From UBA4738 sp002413305 (GTDB taxonomy: Bacteria; Actinomycetota; UBA4738): a DNA stretch of 64,000 bases. Shown here piece after piece: positions 16,308 to 25,508 of the stretch (positions are counted from its first letter, which is position 1; each line of letters begins with the position of its first letter). The stretch covers positions 20,927 to 84,926 of the forward strand of contig DAIUAM010000009.1 in NCBI GenBank assembly GCA_036847185.1, read 5' to 3'. The notes under the pieces are model-generated. The model was not told the DNA's origin. It ran no database searches and saw nothing but the letters and a program-made list of their open reading frames with translations. The position numbers and the translations under genes are program-made.

Positions 16308-18356
16308 ATCCACCACTAGGCCGACGGTGAGCGCGCCCCCGAGCCCGCCGAGGGTCGACGGCACCCAGGCTCCCACGTGGGTGGAGGACGCCGTGATCGC
16401 CGTCGCGACCAGCGCGCCCCCGGCCGTGAGCGCCAGGGAGAGCCGCCGCCCCGCCCGCCGGATGTCGTCCTCCAGGCGTTCGGTTCCCCGGAAGTTCACG
16501 GTCAGCTTTGGCCCAGGGCGGGAGCCGGAGAGCCGTTCGATCGCTTCGATCAGCCGGGTGAACCGGACCCGGAACTTCTGGGCCTCGTAGAAGAGCTGCT
16601 TGGGGTCGATGCGGTCCTTGATCTTCCGGACCAGCCCCTTGGTCAGGTACTGCCCGGCTACCGCGAACGGATCGAGGGTGGGATCGAGCTGGGCGGTGGC
16701 AAGCTGCATCTGCGCAAGCGCCTTCCCGGTCAGGGCAAGGGAGGCCGGCAGTGCCACGTCGTGCTCGATCGAGATCTCGGTGATCTCCTGAAGGATCGGG
16801 CCGAGCTGGATCTCCTTCAGCGAGACGTTGCGGTACTTCGCCATCACCGCGCCGAGGTCCTCCTGGAACGCGTGCACGTCGATGTCCACCCGCTGATCCT
16901 GCCCCGCAAGCATGAGCGTGACATCGGTGAGGAACGACACGTCCTCCTGCCAGAACGCCATCAGCATGAGCATCAGCAGCTCGCGCACATCGGGGCCGAG
17001 CTCCCCGACCATGCCGAAGTCCAGGAAGTAGATGCTGTCGTTCCACCACATCAGGTTCCCGGGGTGCGGGTCGGCATGGAAGAAGCCGTCGGTGAGGATC
17101 TGCGCGTAGTAGGACTCCAGGAGCTGGCGGGCGGCTTCCTTTCGAGCCTCCCCCTCCGGCGCCTCGCGGATCGGCACCCCCTGGATCTCCTGCATGACCA
17201 GCAGGCGCGCGCTGGTGTACTCGGTGAACACGCCGGGAACCTCCAGCCGGGGATACGGCTCCAGCACGCCCCGCATCCGGGCGATGTTCGAAGCCTCCTG
17301 CCGGAAGTCCAGCTCCCGCTTCAGGGATGCGGACAGGTGCTCGAAGATCGCGCCCGTGTCGACGATCTGCCGGAACGCCGGCCGGTCGGCCGTCTTGCCG
17401 GCGAACATCTCGAGCAGCCCGAGGTCGCGCATGATGTCGTCGCGGGCCGTGGGCCGCTGGACCTTGATCACCACACGCTCCCCGCCGGTCAGCGTGGCCC
17501 GGTGGACCTCCGCGATGGTCCCCGCCGCCATCGGCTCCGGGACGAGCGATTCGAACACGTCCTCCCACGGGACCCCCAGTTCCTCCTCCATCACCCGGAC
17601 GACCTCTTCCTGGGTGAGCGGCGGGACGTTGTCCTGGAGCCGGGCCAGCTCCTCGACGAAGGCGGGCGGCAGCAGGTCCGGGCGGGTGGAGAGGATCTGC
17701 CCGAGCTTGGCGAACGTCGGCCCCAGCTCCTCCAGGGACTGCCGGAAGCGGACGGCCCGGGTCCGCATCGAGACCTCGCCGGCGTCCTTCGACCTGCCGA
17801 ACAGCTCCCGAAGACCCTCCTTCGCCACGACCTTGCCGATCGTTGCGGCCCGGCCGAGCAGGCGGCCTTCGACGTCGACCTCCCGTGGCTCCCCGCTGGA
17901 GAGGGTCGGCGCCGTCCCGGCGAACCCGTCCCCGGACAGCTCGGCGGTGTTCACGATGACCACGGTGCAGCGCGCGTTGTGGCTGACCCGGTTGGGAACG
18001 TTGCCGAGCAGGAACTCCTTCCGGCCAGTCATCCCCACGTTGCCGACGACCAGGACGTCGATGTGCTGGTCGTGAGCAGCGTTGACGATGGCCCGCGCGG
18101 GATCGGTGTCGACGGCCACGTGGGCCCGCCCCCGAGCCCCTGCCACCCGCCGGGCCTCCTGTTCGAGGTCTGACTGCGCGAAACCTGCCCGGGTGGATTC
18201 GGCCTGGCCGGCCTCGGTCCCGGAGGTGTTCTCCGGGACCAGGACCTGGAGGAGCCATAGCTCGGCGCCGTAGTTCTCGGCCATGCGCGCCGCCCAGCCC
18301 ACGGCCCGGCCCGCGCTCGGCGAACGGTCGGTAGCGACCATGATGCGACTGACCAC
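16287..18356 (-). CDS. Fusion of a universal stress protein domain to an ABC1/UbiB-type atypical kinase
   Basis: 689 residues. Residues 1-145 are a UspA domain (IMVATDRSPSAGRAVGWAAR; ATP motif VVGNVGMTGRKEFLLGN). From about residue 190 to 600 there is a complete UbiB/ABC1 kinase-like domain. Its motifs are K-x-G-Q in FAKLGQILSTRPDLLP near 217, A-A-G-T-I-A-E-V-H loop, Lys in VVIKVQRP, ELDFRQEASN, GFFHADPHPGNLMW near 427 and YFLDFGMVGEL near 445. The C-terminus has two hydrophobic segments (LALTAGGALVATAITASS and a last one), as in membrane-anchored UbiB proteins. GGAGG precedes the GTG at 18356. UbiB proteins act in quinone or lipid metabolism. The USP fusion suggests stress-linked control. 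A separate uspA is divergent. Confidence 0.88.
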   Translation of the reverse strand: MVSRIMVATDRSPSAGRAVGWAARMAENYGAELWLLQVLVPENTSGTEAGQAESTRAGFAQSDLEQEARRVAGARGRAHVAVDTDPARAIVNAAHDQHIDVLVVGNVGMTGRKEFLLGNVPNRVSHNARCTVVIVNTAELSGDGFAGTAPTLSSGEPREVDVEGRLLGRAATIGKVVAKEGLRELFGRSKDAGEVSMRTRAVRFRQSLEELGPTFAKLGQILSTRPDLLPPAFVEELARLQDNVPPLTQEEVVRVMEEELGVPWEDVFESLVPEPMAAGTIAEVHRATLTGGERVVIKVQRPTARDDIMRDLGLLEMFAGKTADRPAFRQIVDTGAIFEHLSASLKRELDFRQEASNIARMRGVLEPYPRLEVPGVFTEYTSARLLVMQEIQGVPIREAPEGEARKEAARQLLESYYAQILTDGFFHADPHPGNLMWWNDSIYFLDFGMVGELGPDVRELLMLMLMAFWQEDVSFLTDVTLMLAGQDQRVDIDVHAFQEDLGAVMAKYRNVSLKEIQLGPILQEITEISIEHDVALPASLALTGKALAQMQLATAQLDPTLDPFAVAGQYLTKGLVRKIKDRIDPKQLFYEAQKFRVRFTRLIEAIERLSGSRPGPKLTVNFRGTERLEDDIRRAGRRLSLALTAGGALVATAITASSTHVGAWVPSTLGGLGGALTVGLVVDLARRRR

Positions 18357-18576
18357 GACGGATCCTCCTGCGGAAGGCGGCCGGCCCTGATGCGATGGCC
18401 GGTCAGCCATTACAGCACACCGGCCCGGGACCGAGAGGGGTGGTGGCATCCCCCGTCCCCCGGCGCGGGCTTCCCGCCGAGCGTTCGTGGTCCGCTCCCA
18501 GAAGTGGTGCTCCCAGGATGGGCTCCCGGTGCCGCTGCGCATACCGTCCGAGGTGATGAACGAAAGGGGGCACGAG

Positions 18577-18987
18577 ATGATCCGGAAGATCCTGGTGGGG
18601 ACCGATACCAGCGCCTCGGCGGACCTGGCGGTGAACACGGCGGCCGACCTGGCCCGAACCAACGGCGCCGAGCTGACCGTGCTCTACGTCCGCCCGCCGG
18701 AAGCGGCGCGGGAGGTATTCGACCCGAAACGCTCGGCCGATCCCGACGCCTATCTCGGGAAGATGGTGGCCCGGTTCCCGGACCTTCGAATCCGGACCCG
18801 CGCGGAGGGCGGCGAACCTGCCGACCGGATCTGCGCGGTCGCCGCCGAGGAGGGGGCCGACGTGATCGTGGTCGGGAACCGCGGGATCGACGGGCGGCGA
18901 CGCGGCTTCCTGCAGAGCGTGCCGGCGACCGTGGCGCGGCACTCACCGTGTTCGGTCCTCATCGTCGACACCCGGGTCGCCCACTGA
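18577..18987 (+). CDS. Universal stress protein (UspA family)
   Basis: 136 residues from the ATG at 18577 (MIRKILVGTDTSASADLAVN). It has one UspA domain with the ATP-binding stretch VVGNRGIDGRRRGFLQSVPA near residue 108. The usual G-x2-G-x9-G-S motif is present except that the last glycine is Q, so nucleotide binding may be altered. It ends with the typical CSVLIVDTR strand. An ATG at 18556 would add seven residues (MNERGHE) and is less typical of the family. It is divergent from the USP-UbiB fusion across 220 bp, so the two may share control. Confidence 0.85.
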   Translation: MIRKILVGTDTSASADLAVNTAADLARTNGAELTVLYVRPPEAAREVFDPKRSADPDAYLGKMVARFPDLRIRTRAEGGEPADRICAVAAEEGADVIVVGNRGIDGRRRGFLQSVPATVARHSPCSVLIVDTRVAH

Positions 18988-19139
18988 GCGGAGGCTTGCT
19001 TTGTGGAGGTTGACCAGCGCTTTCGTGCACACTGGTCCCCGGTGCGGACGATCGGGGTGGAGGGTTCGAAGGGTATGAGAGAGCGAACGCTGCGGCTGGC
19101 TGCGTCCATCTCCGGCGCGAAACGGGCGGAGGTTCGCGG

Positions 19140-21311
19140 GTGACCGCCTCTGCCCCCACCGTTCAAGCGGTCGAGCCGACGGGACCACCGGCAGCGGCCG
19201 GGTGGATCCGCGTCCTCGGGTGGGTGGTGTGGATCGCCTCTGCCGGGTTCGCCGTGGTGGGCCTCGCGCTGGTCCTTCCCCATCGCAGGCTCACGATCCT
19301 CAACCTCTCACAGGATGGCGCGAGCGCGTTCATCGGGGTGACCTTCGCCACGATCGGCGTGTTCCTCGCCCACCGTCGACCTCGCCACCCGATCGCGTGG
19401 ATCTTCCTGGCCATCGGGCTCAGCCAGAGCTTCTCGGTGTTCGCCCTGTACGGGACGGCGTCGGTGGCCACCGGGACCCGGTCCACTTGGGCCCAGGTCC
19501 TCACCTGGATGGAGACGTGGACCTGGGCACCGGGATTCGGGCTGATCCCCACCCTCCTCCTACAGCTCTTCCCGACGGGACGACCCCTGTCGGCCCGGTG
19601 GCGGTGGCTGGTCCCGGCCACGCTGACCGGGCTCGGTCTCGCCATCGTTGGGACCGCCTTCCACCGCCAGGTTCCAGGGAGCACGGCGAACGCCAACGTC
19701 CCGCTCGGATATCGCAGCCCGGTGCCGACCGGTCACCTGCTCGACCCCCTGGTTGACATCTGCGTCGTTCTGTTGCTGATCTGTGCGGTCGCCTCGGTAG
19801 CGTCCATCATGCTGCGGTATCGGCGGTCGAGCGGAGAGGAACGCGAGCAGCTGAAGTGGTTCGCGACCTCCGCCGTGGGGACGGTGGTGTTCCTGACCGG
19901 CGGAGCCTTCCTGCCGGTCTCCGCTCCCGCCGGGGTCCGGGCCCTGATCTTCGCGGGCATCCCGCTCCTGCCGATCGCCACGGCGGTGGCCATCCTCAAG
20001 TACCGCCTGTACGACATCGACGTGGTGATCAACAAGGCCGTCGTGTACGGCCTCCTGGCGGCGTTCATCACCACCGTCTACGTGGCGATCGTGGTGGGGC
20101 TCGGCTCAGCGCTCGGCCATGGAGTGTCGAAGCCGAACCTCCCCCTGTCGATCCTGGCCACCGCTGTGGTCGCCGTGGCCTTCCAGCCGATCAGGGAGCG
20201 GGTTCAGAGGCTCGCCAACCGGCTGGTCTACGGCAAGCGGGCTACGCCGTACGAGGTACTGGCCGGCTTCGTCCAGCAGGTCGGCGGCACCTATGCCGCC
20301 GAGGACGTCCTGCCGAGGATGGCCCGGGCGCTCACCGAGGGGACGGGCGCGGCTGCCGGTTCGGTCTGGTTGAAGGTCGGCGCCGAACTTCGGCCCGAAG
20401 CCTCGTGGCCGTCCGAGCGGATCCGCGATCTCGCCTCTCTCACCATGCGCGGAGAGGACCTTCCCGACGTTCCCGGCGTCTCGCTGGCCCTGCCGGTCGT
20501 CCACCGGGGCGCGTTGCTCGGAGCGCTCACCCTGACGAAGCTACCGGGCGATCCGCTCACGTCCACCGAGCGGAGCCTCGCGGAGAACCTCGCGGGACAG
20601 GCCGGGCTGATCCTTCGCAACGTGGGACTGACCGAGGAGCTGCGGGCGCGACTCCGTGACCTCGAGGCGTCGCGCTCCCGCATCGTTTCCGCCGAAGAGG
20701 AGGAGCGGCGACGCGTGGAGCGCCGGGTCGAGGAGGGGGCTCGCCGGGACCTGGAGGCCACCGACTCCGCGCTCGATGAAGCGAGCGCGGCCCTGCAGAG
20801 CGACCCGGAACGGGCGATCCGGTCGCTGGGGACCTTCGGTGAACGAACCACGCACGCCCTCGAAAGCCTCCGGGAGGTCGCCCGGGGCATCTATCCACCC
20901 CTGCTCGCGGACAAGGGGTTGGTCCCGGCGCTCACGGCCCAGGCGGCGAAGGTACCAATCCCGGTCGACGTGCGCGGCGAGGGGATCGGCCGGCTCTCCG
21001 AGGACGTCGAGTCGACGATCTACTTCTGCTGTCTCGAGGCGCTGCAGAACGTCGTTGCGCACGCGCGGGCGTCGCTGGCAACGGTCACCCTGTCCCAGAC
21101 GGGTCCTGACCTGGTTGTGGTCGTCTCCGACGACGGGCGAGGGTTCGATCCGGCCTCCACTCCATGGGGCGCCGGGCTCATGCACGTATCGGACCGGCTC
21201 GAGGCTCTCGAAGGAAGCCTGGAGATCTCCGGAGGGCCCGGTGGGGGCACCACGGTGCGTGTTCGGGTCCCGATCGATCGTGACGAGCACGCCCTGGAGC
21301 CGGTGGGATGA
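19140..21311 (+). CDS. Membrane sensor histidine-kinase paralog lacking the phospho-acceptor His (HK1)
   Basis: 723 residues. Residues 15-300 hold about eight transmembrane segments, ending in the family motif ILKYRLYDIDVVINKAVVYG. A GAF-like domain follows (about 370-490: EVLAGFVQQVGGTYAAEDVL onward), then the HisKA_3 dimerisation helices near 525 and a HATPase_c domain. Where the paralogs read ERNIHDGAQQQL this one reads RRVEEGARRDL, so the His is replaced by Glu. The ATPase domain keeps its N box (LEALQNVVAHA) and G1/G2 boxes (SDDGRGFDP, GAGLMHVSDRL). GGAGG lies 7 nt before the GTG at 19140. The stop overlaps the next kinase by ATGA, suggesting it works as a partner of HK2. Confidence 0.9.
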   Translation: MTASAPTVQAVEPTGPPAAAGWIRVLGWVVWIASAGFAVVGLALVLPHRRLTILNLSQDGASAFIGVTFATIGVFLAHRRPRHPIAWIFLAIGLSQSFSVFALYGTASVATGTRSTWAQVLTWMETWTWAPGFGLIPTLLLQLFPTGRPLSARWRWLVPATLTGLGLAIVGTAFHRQVPGSTANANVPLGYRSPVPTGHLLDPLVDICVVLLLICAVASVASIMLRYRRSSGEEREQLKWFATSAVGTVVFLTGGAFLPVSAPAGVRALIFAGIPLLPIATAVAILKYRLYDIDVVINKAVVYGLLAAFITTVYVAIVVGLGSALGHGVSKPNLPLSILATAVVAVAFQPIRERVQRLANRLVYGKRATPYEVLAGFVQQVGGTYAAEDVLPRMARALTEGTGAAAGSVWLKVGAELRPEASWPSERIRDLASLTMRGEDLPDVPGVSLALPVVHRGALLGALTLTKLPGDPLTSTERSLAENLAGQAGLILRNVGLTEELRARLRDLEASRSRIVSAEEEERRRVERRVEEGARRDLEATDSALDEASAALQSDPERAIRSLGTFGERTTHALESLREVARGIYPPLLADKGLVPALTAQAAKVPIPVDVRGEGIGRLSEDVESTIYFCCLEALQNVVAHARASLATVTLSQTGPDLVVVVSDDGRGFDPASTPWGAGLMHVSDRLEALEGSLEISGGPGGGTTVRVRVPIDRDEHALEPVG

Positions 21312-23422
21312 AGCGAGCGCGGCCGACCGCCGTCTGGATCGCAACCGCCGGTTTCGCCCTCGTTGTTGCGACGCTGATCTTCGTCGCCGTGGGCCGACCG
21401 GTCCCCGCCTATCCAGCGTGGTACACGACCACCGCGTACGCGATCCCCTTGCTCCTGATCGGCTCGCTGATCTGCGCCCGTCGACCACAGGAACGTCTGG
21501 GTCGACTGCTCCTGGCGGAGGGCGCCGGGGCCAGCCTCATGCTCGCCACGGGCGAATATGCCACCTTCTCCGCCCTGGGACACGCGGGACGCCTGCCGCT
21601 GACCGGTGCTTCCGCGTGGGCGTCGAGCGTGACGCAGGCCGCTCTGGTCGTCAGTCTGATCGCGCTGGTCCTGATCTTCCCGACCGGCAGATTGATCTCG
21701 CCTCGCTGGCGTCCCGTGGCCTGGGCCGTCGGGGTCGACTTCGCATTGGGGATCGGGTCGTCCGGTTTCGGCGGGCCGAAGTTCAACAGCAACATCGACT
21801 TCATCCGCAATCCGCTGGCCATCCATCCTCCTGTCTGGCTCCTCGACCTGGTCAGGGCGGGAGGGGTCGTGATCGCGTTGAGCATCGTCGGGACCATGGC
21901 GCATCTCATCATCCGGTACCGTCGCAGCGCGGGAGAGGAGCGAGAGCAGCTCAAGTGGTTCCTTTCGGCCAGCGTCTTCGCGCCGGTCCTTATCTTCGTG
22001 CCGACGGCCTTCTTCCCGGATGCGATGAACGGGGTCCTCGGGAACATCGCGTGGACCGTCGGGCCCCTCAGCGTGATCCTCGCGGTCGGCGTCGCCATCC
22101 TCCGGTACCGCCTGTACGACATCGACGTCGTCATCAACAAGAGCGTGGTGTATGGGCTGCTCGCCGCGTTCATCACCGCCGTCTACGTGGCGATCGTGGT
22201 GGGGATCGGGGCGGCGCTCGGGCACGGAGCCGCCAAGCCGAACCTCGGGCTCTCGATCGTGGCCACCGGCGTGGTCGCCCTGGCCTTCCAGCCCGTACGG
22301 CAACGCGTCCAGAAGCTGGCCAACCGGTTGGTCTACGGGCAGCGAGCCACGCCCTACGAGGTCCTCAGCGAGTTCTCGGCGCGGCTGGGCACCGCGGCGG
22401 CGGCCGAGGAGCAACTCCCCCGCATGGCGCGGACGCTCGCCGAGGGAACGGGCGCCTCCTCCGCGACCGTGTGGCTGGGCCACGGCGAGGAGCTGCGGCC
22501 CGCCGCGTCCTGGCCCGATGGCGACGTCTCTGCGCCTGCGGTCGAACAGACGCTGCTGCTTCCGGTTCAGCACCACGGGGATCAGCTGGGAGCGATCTCG
22601 CTGGTCAAACCGCCGGGCGAACGGCTGACGTCCGAGGAGGACCGCCTGGCCCGCGACCTGGCCTCGCAGGCAGGGCTGGTCCTGCACAACGTTCGCCTCA
22701 CCGACGAGCTGCGCGCGCGCCTGAACGAACTTCGAGCATCCCGGCGCCGCCTCGTCGCGGCCCAGGACGCCGCCCGCCGCCGGCTGGAACGGAACATCCA
22801 CGATGGCGCCCAGCAACAACTCGTGGCGCTCTCCGTCAAGACGAACCTGGCCCGGATCCTCGCCGGTCGTGATCCGGAGAGAGCGGCCACGCTCGTGGAC
22901 TCGCTGCGACAGGACACGGAACGGGCGCTGGAGGAGCTGGCCGAGCTTGCGTCCGGTCTGACGCCCACCGCGCTCACGGAGCTCGGACTGGTCGAGGCCC
23001 TTCGGGCCCAGGCCTCCCGGGCGGCGCTTCCGATCACCGTTCAGGCGCCGAACCGCCTGGAGGTGCCGCTGGACGTTGCGACGGCGATCTACTTCTGTGT
23101 CCTCGAGGCGCTGCAGAACGTGGCCAAGTATGCCGAGGCCTCCCGAGCACTCGTTCGTCTGGACCGGAACGGCGACCGGGTCGAGTTCGAGGTGAACGAC
23201 GACGGAGGGGGCTTCGACACGTCGCTGACCTCGTACGGCACCGGGTTGCGGGGCATGGCCGATCGGCTCTCCGCCCTCGGCGGCGCGCTGGTGGTTCGGT
23301 CCATGCCGGGAACCGGCACGACCGTGGTCGGCACCGTCCACGTGCATGCCGAGCCGTCACCGGAGTCGAAGGACACGGCCGTCCCCGCGACGGACGGCGG
23401 ACGGATCGAGGTGCGGGCGTGA
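21308..23422 (+). CDS. Membrane sensor histidine kinase, HisKA_3 type (HK2)
   Basis: 704 residues with the same plan as HK1: about eight N-terminal transmembrane segments, the ILRYRLYDIDVVINKSVVYG motif, a GAF-like domain, and a NarX/LiaS-type kinase core. The phospho-acceptor helix is intact (RRRLERNIHDGAQQQL near residue 498), as are the N box (LEALQNVAKYA) and G boxes (NDDGGGFDTS, GTGLRGMADRL). Its conserved LTPTALTELGLVEALRAQAS differs from the RGIYPPLLAD of the paralogs. The ATG at 21308 overlaps the HK1 stop. It converges on the NarL-type regulator at 23434, its likely partner. Confidence 0.92.
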   Translation: MKRARPTAVWIATAGFALVVATLIFVAVGRPVPAYPAWYTTTAYAIPLLLIGSLICARRPQERLGRLLLAEGAGASLMLATGEYATFSALGHAGRLPLTGASAWASSVTQAALVVSLIALVLIFPTGRLISPRWRPVAWAVGVDFALGIGSSGFGGPKFNSNIDFIRNPLAIHPPVWLLDLVRAGGVVIALSIVGTMAHLIIRYRRSAGEEREQLKWFLSASVFAPVLIFVPTAFFPDAMNGVLGNIAWTVGPLSVILAVGVAILRYRLYDIDVVINKSVVYGLLAAFITAVYVAIVVGIGAALGHGAAKPNLGLSIVATGVVALAFQPVRQRVQKLANRLVYGQRATPYEVLSEFSARLGTAAAAEEQLPRMARTLAEGTGASSATVWLGHGEELRPAASWPDGDVSAPAVEQTLLLPVQHHGDQLGAISLVKPPGERLTSEEDRLARDLASQAGLVLHNVRLTDELRARLNELRASRRRLVAAQDAARRRLERNIHDGAQQQLVALSVKTNLARILAGRDPERAATLVDSLRQDTERALEELAELASGLTPTALTELGLVEALRAQASRAALPITVQAPNRLEVPLDVATAIYFCVLEALQNVAKYAEASRALVRLDRNGDRVEFEVNDDGGGFDTSLTSYGTGLRGMADRLSALGGALVVRSMPGTGTTVVGTVHVHAEPSPESKDTAVPATDGGRIEVRA

Positions 23423-23433
23423 CCGACGGGAGA

Positions 23434-24114
23434 TCAGCCCTCGCCCGGCAGCCCCTCTTCGCGCAGGAACGCGAGCACCGCCATGACCCGGCGGTGGACG
23501 TCGGTCTCTTCGGTCAACCCGAGCTTGTGGAACAGCGAGTTGATGTGCTTCTCGACGGCGCGCTCGGTGAGGAACAGGGCCTTCGCGATGGCGGCGTTGT
23601 TCTTCCCCTGGGCCATCTGGTCGAGCACCTCCCGCTCCCGCTCGGTGAGCTGGGCGAGCGGCGAATGGGCCAGCCGCTCCTTGCGGGAGACGAGACCTTC
23701 CACGACCTTCGGGTCCAGGACCGAACCGCCCCGGCTGACCTCCCGGAGCGCCCGGACCAGCTCGTCGAGGTCGGCGACCCGCTCCTTCAGCAGGTACCCG
23801 AGCCCGGCCGCCCCGTCCTTCAGGAGCTCGTACGCGTATTCGTCCTCCGCGTACTGGGAGAGGACGACGACGCCGATCTCGGGGTGCTCCATGCGGATCC
23901 GACGTGCGGCGTCGATCCCCTCGGTGGTGTGGGTGGGCGGCATCCGGATATCGGTGAGAACGATGTCCGGCTTCATGTCCTCGACCGCGGCCAGCAGCGA
24001 CTCCAGGTCGGTGACCGTGGCGACCAGGTCGATATCCTCGACCTCCTCGAGCAGCGCCGCAGTCCCGGCCCGCACGAGGTAGTTGTCTTCGGCGAAGACC
24101 ATGCGGAGCGGCAT
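23434..24114 (-). CDS. NarL/LuxR-type response regulator
   Basis: 226 residues. The receiver starts LRMVFAEDNYLVRAG (acidic pair E-D), with the phospho-acceptor Asp in DIVLTDIRMPPTHTTEG, the Ser in VVVLSQYAEDEYAYEL and the Lys in YLLKERV. The C-terminal LuxR HTH runs from LTEREREVLDQMAQGKNN through IAKALFLTERAVEKHINSLF to HKLGL. The ATG at 24114 is 6 nt after a TACCAT box, so the mRNA is leaderless. It is convergent with HK2 and divergent from the receiver-cyclase, in the middle of the kinase cluster. Members of this family pair with HisKA_3 kinases, so HK2 and HK3 are the obvious donors. Confidence 0.92.
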   Translation of the reverse strand: MPLRMVFAEDNYLVRAGTAALLEEVEDIDLVATVTDLESLLAAVEDMKPDIVLTDIRMPPTHTTEGIDAARRIRMEHPEIGVVVLSQYAEDEYAYELLKDGAAGLGYLLKERVADLDELVRALREVSRGGSVLDPKVVEGLVSRKERLAHSPLAQLTEREREVLDQMAQGKNNAAIAKALFLTERAVEKHINSLFHKLGLTEETDVHRRVMAVLAFLREEGLPGEG

Positions 24115-24120
24115 ACCCGG

Positions 24121-24126
24121 ATGGTA
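24121..24126 (-). promoter_or_regulatory. -10 box of the NarL-type regulator gene
   Basis: TACCAT on the minus strand, 6 nt before the ATG at 24114. It fits the leaderless pattern; no Shine-Dalgarno is present. Confidence 0.55.
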
Positions 24127-24200
24127 TACAGGGTGGGCGCTCCCGGACAGCGGCCAGGCCGCTCGCGGGCGACGATCCGAACCGATGGGGGGTTCCCGAC

Positions 24201-25508
24201 ATGAGCATCCGTGTCGTCCTGGGCGACGACAACGTCCTGGTCCGCGAAGGGGTCCGGGCGCTTCTGTCCGCCACGGACGACATCGACGTGGTCGGGGTGG
24301 CCGAGGACGCCCCATCCCTGCTGGCCGCAGCCGGTGAGCATCTCCCGGACGTGGTGGTCACCGACATCAAGATGCCTCCGAACTTCCAGCTCGAAGGCAT
24401 CGAGTGCGCCCACGAGATCCGTCGCCGCCATCCCGGGACGGGCGTGGTCGTCCTCTCAGCCCACGACGACGAGGCCTATGCCCTGGCCCTGCTCGGCGGG
24501 GGAGACAGCGGGCTGGCGTACCTGTTGAAGGACCGCCTGGGGCAGGGCGACGACCTGGAGCGCGCGATCCACGAGGTGGCCAAGGGCGGTTCGCTGATCG
24601 ATCCCACCATCGCCGCCCGCCTGTCCGGTGACCGCCAGCGCAGCGGCGAGGACCAGGAGATCCTCGACCTGATGGCGAAGGGCCTGGGCTACGCGGAGAT
24701 GGCGGAGCAGCTCGGTACCACTCCGGAGGCGATCGACCGGCGGGTGACGGAGCTCTTCCAGCGCCTGGCGGCAGAGGCCGGGCGGGGGGCCAGCACCGCG
24801 GTCGACGAGCTGAAGCGGCTGCACGCGGCCGTCGTGGTGAGCGAGACGTCCGCCCGGACCCTCCGCTCGTTCGTCCCGTCGCAGTTCGCCGACCGACTGG
24901 CCTCGGGGGCCACCACCACCGACCTCCAGGAGGAACTCGAAGCCACGATCCTGTTCTCCGACATCCGCGGGTTCTCGACCCTGGCCGAACAGCTTCCCGC
25001 CCGCGAGGTCGCCACGATGCTGGCCAGGCACCTGTCGGCGATGGCCGAAGTCGTCCTTGACCACGGGGGGACCATCGACAAGTTCGCCGGCGACGGCGTC
25101 ATGGCCATCTTCGGCGCGCCGGAGCCCATGCCCGACCACGCCGAACGTGCCATGCGGTGCGCGCTGGCCATGCAGGCCCGTCAGCAGGAGCTGAACTGGG
25201 AGACGTGGACCGAACAGCTCCCCCAGCTCGGCATCGGGATCGGGGTGAACACCGGCACAGTGATCGCCGGGACGATCGGAGGCGCCGGACGCCTCGAGTA
25301 CACCGTCCTGGGTGATGCCGTGAACCTCGCCCAGCGCCTCCAGTCGCTCGCCGAGGCCGGCGAAGTCCTCGCCACCGCCGCCACTGCCTCGGCCGCTCCC
25401 CGCATCCCCACGGAGGCCGTCGGCCCCCGCGAGGTCAAGGGCCGCAAGGAGCCGGTGGAGACGTTCCGCGTCTTGCCTCCCGGCCCCCCCGCGGACCAGA
25501 TCGGGTGA
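24201..25508 (+). CDS. Receiver - degenerate LuxR-like HTH - class III adenylate cyclase fusion
   Basis: 435 residues. Residues 1-125 are a receiver with the acidic pair (VLGDDNVLVREG), Asp in DVVVTDIKMPPN and Lys in YLLKDRL. Residues 150-195 still look like a LuxR HTH (DQEILDLMAKGLGYAEMAEQ, LGTTPEAIDRRVTELFQRLA). From about 240 there is a class III cyclase domain. It has metal Asp in TILFSDIRGFSTLAEQ, Lys and second Asp in IDKFAGDGVMAIFG, and YTVLGDAVNLAQRLQSLA with the adenine-specifying Asp and the transition-state Asn and Arg. All catalytic residues for ATP to cAMP are present. HK3 starts inside its stop (GTGA), so the two are translationally coupled and probably form a kinase-cyclase pathway. 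Confidence 0.92.
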   Translation: MSIRVVLGDDNVLVREGVRALLSATDDIDVVGVAEDAPSLLAAAGEHLPDVVVTDIKMPPNFQLEGIECAHEIRRRHPGTGVVVLSAHDDEAYALALLGGGDSGLAYLLKDRLGQGDDLERAIHEVAKGGSLIDPTIAARLSGDRQRSGEDQEILDLMAKGLGYAEMAEQLGTTPEAIDRRVTELFQRLAAEAGRGASTAVDELKRLHAAVVVSETSARTLRSFVPSQFADRLASGATTTDLQEELEATILFSDIRGFSTLAEQLPAREVATMLARHLSAMAEVVLDHGGTIDKFAGDGVMAIFGAPEPMPDHAERAMRCALAMQARQQELNWETWTEQLPQLGIGIGVNTGTVIAGTIGGAGRLEYTVLGDAVNLAQRLQSLAEAGEVLATAATASAAPRIPTEAVGPREVKGRKEPVETFRVLPPGPPADQIG

